In this document: one piece after another, positions 13,644 to 20,090 of the stretch | Layout: every line of letters begins with the position of its first letter | Position numbering within the stretch: the first letter of the stretch is position 1 | Assembly (NCBI GenBank): GCA_963972065.1 | Contig: CAXAVJ010000065.1 | Location: forward strand, 1-20,090 | DNA: 20,090 nt | Reading direction: 5' to 3' | Origin: UBA1479 sp963972065 | GTDB taxonomy: Bacteria > Pseudomonadota > Alphaproteobacteria > Rhodospirillales > Casp-alpha2 | The notes under the pieces: generated by a model | What the model was told of the DNA's origin: nothing | Databases searched by the model: none | Seen by the model: the letters and a program-made list of their open reading frames with translations, nothing else | Program-made: the position numbers and the translations under genes

Positions 13644-15946
13644 AGCGGCTGTTCAAGACCATTTCGATCCTGGGCGTGCTGCTGATCGCGGTGGTCGTTG
13701 CCGCCGTTGCGGTGCTCAGTTCCCTTGACTTCAACGATTACAAGGGCGTCATCGCCGAAGAGGCTAAAAAGGCGACGGGGCGTGACCTGAAAATCTCAGG
13801 CGACCTGAAGCTCAATATTTCGCTTACCCCCTCGCTCTACGTCGATGGTGTGACCTTCGCCAATGCGCCCTGGGGGTCGCGGCCCGACATGGTGACCTTG
13901 AAGCGCCTGGAGGCCGAGGTCGCCTTGCTGCCGTTGTTGTCGAGTAAGATAGATGTGAAGCGTGTGGTTCTGATCGGGCTCGACCTGCTGGCCGAAACGG
14001 ACAAGCAGGGGCGCGGCAACTGGCAGTTCGGTGCGGCGGACGGCAAATCGGCCGCCTCTGCGGAAACATCCTCCGGCGGCGGTAATCTGCCGCTCGTCCG
14101 CAAAGTTCGCATCAAGGATCTGCGCGTCACTTACCGCGACGGCCGCACGGGCGAACAGACGCGCCTGACCCTGCCGTCCCTCGACCTGGGGGCCGATGGG
14201 ATCGATGCGCCGCTGCGCATCGCCTTGCAAGGGGACGTGAACGGCGAGGACTTTTCCGCCGCCGGCACGATTGCCTCGATCCGGCAATTGACGGCGGGTG
14301 GCGAGATGCCGCTCGACCTCAAGGCACAGGCCTTGGGTGCCGACATGACGGTACGCGGCGCCATCGCCGATCCCAGGGCCATGACCGGCCTGGCCGTGAC
14401 GCTGTCGCTTAAGGGAGACTCCATTTCCGAAACCCTGGCGACGGCGGCCAAGCTCGCCCCTCAATTGGCATCGGTGAAGGTGCCTGACCTCGGCCCCTAC
14501 GATGTGTCGCTGACCGTCACCGGATCGTCGGCCAAGCCCAGCGTCAGCAACCTGAAGGCTACCCTGGGGCGGCCCGGGGAAACGGCGCTGACCGCCGCCG
14601 GGTCGATCGCCGACGTCATCAAGGCCCAGGGCATTGACCTGCAGGTCGCGGCGACGGCCAAGGACCCCGCTGGACTGGCCAAGGGCCTGGGCGTGGAGAT
14701 ACCGCCGCTGCCGGCCGTGACCGCCTCGGCGCGGGTTGCCGACAAGGACGGCGGATACCGCCTTCAGGACGTGGATGTGAAGATCGGCACGAGCGACCTT
14801 AAGGGTACGGCCGCGCTGAACCTGGGCGGGGCGCGGCCCAGGGTTTCCGCTGACCTGCAATCGACGCTGCTGGACTTGGATGAACTTCTGCCCAAGGGCG
14901 ACGGTAAACCGGCGCCACCGGCCACCGACGGCCGCCTGTTTCCAGCCGACCCATTGCCGTTGGACGGGCTCAAGGCCGTGGATGCGGACATCGGTCTGGC
15001 CGCCACCCGCCTGCGGGTGAACAACATGGACGTGACCGGCCTGCGCTTGGGCGTGCTGTTGCAGGGCGGGCGCCTGACCGTGAAGCCGCTGCAGGCGACG
15101 GTCTCAGGCGGCGTGATTTCCGGCGAAATTACCCTGGGGGCGGATCAGGCCGTGCCGCCGCTTGGCATCAATCTGAACGTTGCCAAATTGGACTACGGCA
15201 AGCTGGCCGCCGCCATGGGCCAGAAGCCCGTGGCCGAGGGCACCGCCGACGTCACGCTCAAGGTCACGGGGGCGGGGACAAGCGTCCGCCAACTCATGGC
15301 CGGGTTGGACGGCAAGCTGCGCGTGGTCTCGGAAAAAGGGCGTATCGACAGCACGCTGCTGAACGTGGCGTCGGCCGATATCCTGTCGGCCTTGCCGTTG
15401 GTCGACAGCAAGGGCGACAAGGACCTGCGCTGTGCCGTCGTTGACTTCGATGTTGTGAAAGGCATCGCCAATGCAAAGGCATTGGTGCTTGAGACGGGGG
15501 GACTTTCCGTGGTCGGCGTCGGCGGCATCAATCTGCGGGACGAAACCTTGAATCTGGTGCTTGAGCCGCGTGCCAAGAAGACCAGCCTGCTGTCGGCCGC
15601 GATGGTGCCAGTCGCGGTGCGCGGCACCCTGGCCAAGCCCGAACCGAAGGTCAATCCGGCGGATCTGGTGACGGGGGTGGCGTCCAACGTGGCCAGCGGC
15701 GCCGCCGCCATCATGACCTTCGGTCTGTCGGCATTGGCGCAAAGTGCGTTCAACCGCGCGACCAGTACCGACGACACGGACTACTGCGCCCTGGCCCTGG
15801 CCGGCAAGCAGGTGGCGCCGTCGAAGGGTGCGGCCAAACCTGCGCCCGCCCAGCAGCCGCAGGAAAAGTCCAAGTCCGGGGTCGGCGGCGCCTTGCAGAA
15901 CCTGGAAAAGGGTTTGGGCGGCCTAAAGGGCCTGCTCGGCAAGTAA
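13640..15946 (+). CDS. AsmA-family envelope protein
   Basis: Large inner-membrane-anchored protein of 768 residues; AsmA-like proteins are linked to outer-membrane assembly and inter-membrane lipid transport. One N-terminal transmembrane helix (about 8-27) is followed by the AsmA N-terminal pattern: LDFNDYKGVIAEEAKKATGR, LSLTPSLYVDGVTFANAPWG and LLSSKIDVKRVVL. Long beta-rich repeats follow (about 100-690). The AsmA C-terminal region (about 520-720) contains LKVTGAGTSVRQLMAGLDGKL and NLVLEPRAKKTSLLSA. A Pro/Lys/Gly-rich tail ends the protein. The start is GTG at 13640, with GGAGG (13628-13632) 7 nt upstream inside the HAD gene and a 4-base overlap. ATP12 follows after 27 bases. Confidence 0.92.
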   Translation: MKRLFKTISILGVLLIAVVVAAVAVLSSLDFNDYKGVIAEEAKKATGRDLKISGDLKLNISLTPSLYVDGVTFANAPWGSRPDMVTLKRLEAEVALLPLLSSKIDVKRVVLIGLDLLAETDKQGRGNWQFGAADGKSAASAETSSGGGNLPLVRKVRIKDLRVTYRDGRTGEQTRLTLPSLDLGADGIDAPLRIALQGDVNGEDFSAAGTIASIRQLTAGGEMPLDLKAQALGADMTVRGAIADPRAMTGLAVTLSLKGDSISETLATAAKLAPQLASVKVPDLGPYDVSLTVTGSSAKPSVSNLKATLGRPGETALTAAGSIADVIKAQGIDLQVAATAKDPAGLAKGLGVEIPPLPAVTASARVADKDGGYRLQDVDVKIGTSDLKGTAALNLGGARPRVSADLQSTLLDLDELLPKGDGKPAPPATDGRLFPADPLPLDGLKAVDADIGLAATRLRVNNMDVTGLRLGVLLQGGRLTVKPLQATVSGGVISGEITLGADQAVPPLGINLNVAKLDYGKLAAAMGQKPVAEGTADVTLKVTGAGTSVRQLMAGLDGKLRVVSEKGRIDSTLLNVASADILSALPLVDSKGDKDLRCAVVDFDVVKGIANAKALVLETGGLSVVGVGGINLRDETLNLVLEPRAKKTSLLSAAMVPVAVRGTLAKPEPKVNPADLVTGVASNVASGAAAIMTFGLSALAQSAFNRATSTDDTDYCALALAGKQVAPSKGAAKPAPAQQPQEKSKSGVGGALQNLEKGLGGLKGLLGK

Positions 15947-15973
15947 CCGCCGCTCAACATTCCGGATCACGCC

Positions 15974-16708
15974 ATGCTGAAACCCGATATGAAACGGTTC
16001 TACCGCGACGTTACGGTCGCCCCGGTTGCGGCCGATGACGCCGATGCAAATGGGGCAGGGGAGGCGTTCCAGATATTGCTCGACGGCCGGCGGGTGAAGT
16101 CGCCCGTTGCCCGCGAGCTTGCGGTGCCGAGCCGCCCCCTGGCCGAGGCCGTGGCGGCGGAATGGGACGCCCAGTCGGAAAAGATATTGCCCGCCTCCAT
16201 GCCGCTGACCCAATTGGCCTTCACCGCCATCGACCGCATCGCGCCGCAGCAGGCCGAGGTCGCGGACCGTATCGTCCGATACGGTGAGACGGATCTGCTG
16301 TGCTACCGGGCCACGGCGCCGGCGGATCTTGTGAAGCTTCAGGCCGATCGCTGGGATCCCTTGCTGGTCTGGGCGACGGAAGATTTGGGGGCCGCACTTG
16401 TGGTGACCGAGGGCATTGTGCCGGTGGAACAGCCCAAGGCGGCCATCGCGGCACTTGCCCGGGCGGTCGCGGAGTTGGATGCCTATCGGTTGACGGCGCT
16501 GGCCGCCGTGGCACAGGCGGCAGGGTCCTTGGTAATCGGTCTGGGTTTGGTGCGTGGGCGGTTGGACGCCCCGGCGGCGGTCGCCCTGTCGCAGTTGGAC
16601 GAAAGCTATCAGAGCGCGAAATGGGGGGCGGACAAGGAAGCCATCGACCGTCTGCGTGCCTTGCAGGCGGAAATCGCCCAGGCGGAAACCTTCCTGAGCC
16701 TTCTCTAG
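15974..16708 (+). CDS. ATP12-family F1-ATPase assembly chaperone
   Basis: ATP12 binds the F1 alpha subunit during ATP synthase assembly; in bacteria the family is essentially alphaproteobacterial. The 244 residues contain FQILLDGRRVKSP, LAEAVAAEWDAQSEKILPASMPLTQL (E63, W64, D65 are family-conserved) and FTAIDRI. YGETDLLCYRA, WDPLLVWA and a C-terminal helical segment, DESYQSAKWGADKEA, follow. ATG at 15974 is kept; ATG at 15989 (MKRFYRD) is possible, and neither has a strong ribosome-binding site. It sits 27 bases after the AsmA-family gene, likely in the same operon, and converges on a minus-strand response regulator only 15 bases away with no visible terminator. Confidence 0.93.
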   Translation: MLKPDMKRFYRDVTVAPVAADDADANGAGEAFQILLDGRRVKSPVARELAVPSRPLAEAVAAEWDAQSEKILPASMPLTQLAFTAIDRIAPQQAEVADRIVRYGETDLLCYRATAPADLVKLQADRWDPLLVWATEDLGAALVVTEGIVPVEQPKAAIAALARAVAELDAYRLTALAAVAQAAGSLVIGLGLVRGRLDAPAAVALSQLDESYQSAKWGADKEAIDRLRALQAEIAQAETFLSLL

Positions 16709-16723
16709 CCCGTCAAACCAGGA

Positions 16724-17296
16724 TCAGTTGTAGATCGGGTTACTGCCCGGTGCCGGGCCGCTGGTGTTCAGCGGCGTGGCGGCCCGCCCGCGTGGGGTCG
16801 GCAGTTCCGTTGGCGCGCTGTCACGGCGTTCGCGGCCGCGGTAGTTGAGCGCACGGCGACGCCGGTCGGGGCCGAAATAGCTGTCGGCCCGGACGTACAG
16901 GCGGGGATTCTCGATCAGCGATTTGATGCGCGAATAGATCAGATGGGCGGAAAACGGTTTGGCCAGGAATTCATTGATTCCGGCGTCCCGCGCCTTGCAC
17001 ACCTGATGCAGTTCCGTGAAGGCGGTGATCATCACCACGGGCGCGAACATGTCGCGGCTTTCCGCATGTTTGCGGATGCGGTCGAGGAACGACATCCCGT
17101 TCAGGCCGGGCGACCAGTCGGTCAGCACCAGATCGGCGGGAAATTCCTGGAACAGGTCGAAGGCGGTTTCCTCGTCGCCGGCATCGCGCACGTTCTCAAT
17201 CCCGAACTCGTGCAGGATGTTGCGGATCAGGTGCCGCATCGGCGCATGTTGCTCGACGATCAGCACGTTCAAACGCGAAAGATTGTAATCGGGCAT
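16724..17296 (-). CDS. Single-domain response regulator with C-terminal tail
   Basis: CheY-like receiver without an obvious output domain, 190 residues. The receiver (about 8-128) has phosphoacceptor D60 (LVLTDWSPGLNGMSFL), T91 (VMITAFT) and K113 (FLAKPFSAHLI). The N-terminal acidic pair is E15-Q16 (IVEQHAP) instead of two acidic residues, which may alter magnesium binding. The C-terminal 60 residues carry YFGPDRRRR, RGRERR and a Pro/Gly/Ala-rich end with no known fold. ATG at 17296 begins at the receiver; upstream GGGGGA may serve as ribosome-binding site. It is divergent from pccB and not paired with a kinase here, so its partner is unknown. Confidence 0.9.
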   Translation of the reverse strand: MPDYNLSRLNVLIVEQHAPMRHLIRNILHEFGIENVRDAGDEETAFDLFQEFPADLVLTDWSPGLNGMSFLDRIRKHAESRDMFAPVVMITAFTELHQVCKARDAGINEFLAKPFSAHLIYSRIKSLIENPRLYVRADSYFGPDRRRRALNYRGRERRDSAPTELPTPRGRAATPLNTSGPAPGSNPIYN

Positions 17297-17378
17297 GCGT
17301 CCCCCGAGGCTCCCCTAAATTAAGCCTGACCGCACGACACACCCTGATGAGTGGGCTCTTCCGGCCCGGAATTTATTG

Positions 17379-17440
17379 ATTAACCATTCGCGACACGTTC
17401 CCGGCGAACAGCGCGGGATGCTTATATCATGATGGTTAAC
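17379..17440. promoter_or_regulatory. Inverted TTAACCAT pair in the divergent intergenic region
   Basis: ATTAACCAT (17379-17387) and ATGGTTAAC (17432-17440) are inverted copies sharing TTAACCAT, separated by 44 bases. A TTATAT box (17422-17427) lies between them. TTAACCAT resembles CtrA half-sites of alphaproteobacteria, but a full TTAA-N7-TTAA site is absent. The stretch lies between the divergent response-regulator and pccB genes. Confidence 0.3.
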
Positions 17441-17452
17441 AAGGGGCCATGC

Positions 17453-17476
17453 AGATGAATTAAAAATTATTCATCT
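17453..17476. promoter_or_regulatory. AT-rich palindrome upstream of pccB
   Basis: AGATGAAT (17453-17460) and ATTCATCT (17469-17476) form a perfect 8-base inverted repeat around an 8-base AT-only centre. The dyad has the shape of a dimeric-repressor operator and lies 115 bases before pccB, in a conspicuously AT-rich patch of a GC-rich genome. With no GC-rich stem and no adjacent T-run, it is unlikely to be a terminator. Confidence 0.45.
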
Positions 17477-17591
17477 ATTACGGTGGCTGTGGAGAGGGCG
17501 GCATTTTCGCTGGCGCAACATAAGACCCGACAGTATCCTTTGGCTCCTCCCGAACCCCGCGGCGAAACGACCATCAGCGAGACGCGATTCC

Positions 17592-19124
<1,533 letters not shown>

Positions 19125-19140
19125 GGGTGATCTTTGCTAT

Positions 19141-19162
19141 GATCCCCCAAGCAACGGGGATC
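19141..19162 (+). promoter_or_regulatory. Hairpin enclosing the ribosome-binding site of the last gene
   Basis: GATCCCC (19141-19147) pairs with GGGGATC (19156-19162) around an 8-nt loop. The 3' arm contains GGGGA (19156-19160), the only plausible ribosome-binding site for the GTG start at 19170. An extended -10-like TGCTATGAT (19135-19143) overlaps the 5' arm. There is no T-run, so it is not a normal terminator for pccB. Confidence 0.45.
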
Positions 19163-19169
19163 GGATCAG

Positions 19170-20090
19170 GTGGCGGATCAACCGGACAACATTTCTTCTG
19201 ACACATCCGCGCCGAAATGGCGGCGCCGGGCGCTGTGGGCTGGGGCCGTCATCACGGTGTTGGCCGCTGCCGTTGCCGTGGTCGCGGTCAATCGTGCGCC
19301 CATTGCCGAGAAACTGGTGCGCGACCGCCTGGCCGAGATGGGCCTGGGCGGCAGCAATCTGGAAATTACCCGTCTGACCCCCTGGCGGGTCGAACTACGC
19401 AATCTGGCGACCGGGCCCGTCGGCACGGCGCGCATTCACAGCCTCGGTATGGATTTGATCTGGCCCAGCTGGACCGCGCCCAAGGTCGGCGCGCTGTCGC
19501 TGGAAGGGGTGCAGCTTTCCTTGGCGGTCAGGGATGGGGCCGTTGATTGGGGCGATCTGGCGCCCCTGTTTGCCGATGACGGCACCGGCGGCGGCGCATT
19601 GGCCCTGCCCGAGATTGCCCTGACCGACACCCTCATCGACATCGCCCATGCGGGCGGGCCGACGACCCTGTCCCTGATGGATGTGACCTTGGCGCCGCAG
19701 GCGGGCGGCGGCCTGGTGTTGAAACAGGCGTCGATCGATTTTGTCCATCCTCTCGGCCAAGCCACGGTTCAGGTGACGGGCCGCCGGGACGCGGCGGGCA
19801 GATTGGCTCTCGATCTGATCGTCGAGGATGCAGAGGGCGCCGTAGGGCCTGTCTCCTTATCCGGCGCCAAAGGCAGCCTGCGTCTGGCCGGCGACCCCGC
19901 GCGGCATGAGGGGCTGAGCGGGGAGGGGATCATCGAAGTATCCGGCTTGGCCCTGCCTGGCGGGCTGCTGACCGAAGGCACCCTTTCGGCGCGTCTGGCG
20001 GACGGGCGGGCGGTGCTGTCGGCGGACCTGACCGATGATGGCCTGGGACTGATCCTTTCCGGCAAGGCTGGGGGCGCGCCCTTCGACCTG
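19170..20090 (+). CDS. AsmA/YdbH-like membrane-anchored protein, 5' portion (runs off window)
   Basis: The frame stays open for 307 codons to the right edge. The start is GTG at 19170, giving MADQPDNISSDTSAPKW, with GGGGA 9 nt upstream. A short polar cytoplasmic stretch and RRR are followed by one transmembrane helix (about 22-40). RDRLAEMGLGGSNLEITRLTP and long runs of alternating beta-strand text come next (WRVELRNLATG, LSLEGVQLSLAV, IALTDTLIDIAH). This architecture matches YdbH-like members of the AsmA-like group, proposed lipid carriers between the membranes. It lies 45 bases after pccB. The C-terminal domain needed for a firm assignment is outside the window. Confidence 0.7.
   Translation, partial: MADQPDNISSDTSAPKWRRRALWAGAVITVLAAAVAVVAVNRAPIAEKLVRDRLAEMGLGGSNLEITRLTPWRVELRNLATGPVGTARIHSLGMDLIWPSWTAPKVGALSLEGVQLSLAVRDGAVDWGDLAPLFADDGTGGGALALPEIALTDTLIDIAHAGGPTTLSLMDVTLAPQAGGGLVLKQASIDFVHPLGQATVQVTGRRDAAGRLALDLIVEDAEGAVGPVSLSGAKGSLRLAGDPARHEGLSGEGIIEVSGLALPGGLLTEGTLSARLADGRAVLSADLTDDGLGLILSGKAGGAPFDL

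Noticed and set aside
13796..14860. Minus-strand open frame (354 codons) opposite the AsmA-like gene
   Set aside because: Antisense shadow in GC-rich coding DNA; no domain and no start signals.

Overview
The window is a GC-rich, almost fully coding stretch from an alphaproteobacterium, most likely Rhodospirillales-like. Three things point there: the order adk-rpsM-rpsK-rpoA-rplQ without rpsD, an ATP12-family F1-ATPase chaperone (a family shared by alphaproteobacteria and mitochondria), and a DUF2336 protein, a family common in Rhodospirillales. No species can be named from the sequence alone. No tRNA, rRNA, CRISPR array, insertion sequence or phage gene was found.

Positions 1-3381 are the tail of a ribosomal-protein cluster: the 3' part of adk, a strong promoter, a structured leader, then rpsM (S13), rpsK (S11), rpoA (RNA polymerase alpha) and rplQ (L17), closed by a canonical terminator. 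Long spacers that can form hairpins lie before rpsM, between rpsK and rpoA, and between rpoA and rplQ. Positions 3414-7720 hold a tightly packed group: a secreted Do/HtrA-type protease, the AAA+ ATPase RarA, the fluoride channel CrcB and an RluC/RluD-family 23S rRNA pseudouridine synthase. Two of these junctions overlap by 1-4 bases.

Positions 7721-12707 look accessory. An AT-rich operator-like element precedes an OmpR-type response regulator, a DUF2336 protein of unknown function and a soluble PAS histidine kinase, which together look like one signalling operon. A spacer that may encode a structured small RNA or a Trp-rich small peptide follows. Two tandem OmpA-like lipoproteins on the minus strand come next; they share a nearly identical leader and C-terminal peptidoglycan-binding domain.

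Positions 12966-16708 form a second housekeeping run: a HAD phosphatase overlapping an AsmA-family envelope protein, then ATP12. A minus-strand single-domain response regulator with an unusual C-terminal tail converges on it. A divergent AT-rich intergenic region follows, then pccB (propionyl-CoA carboxylase beta chain). The window ends inside a second AsmA/YdbH-like membrane-anchored protein whose ribosome-binding site sits in a hairpin.

The best candidate for an undescribed system is the response regulator-DUF2336-histidine kinase module with its alternating TTGCAT operator.
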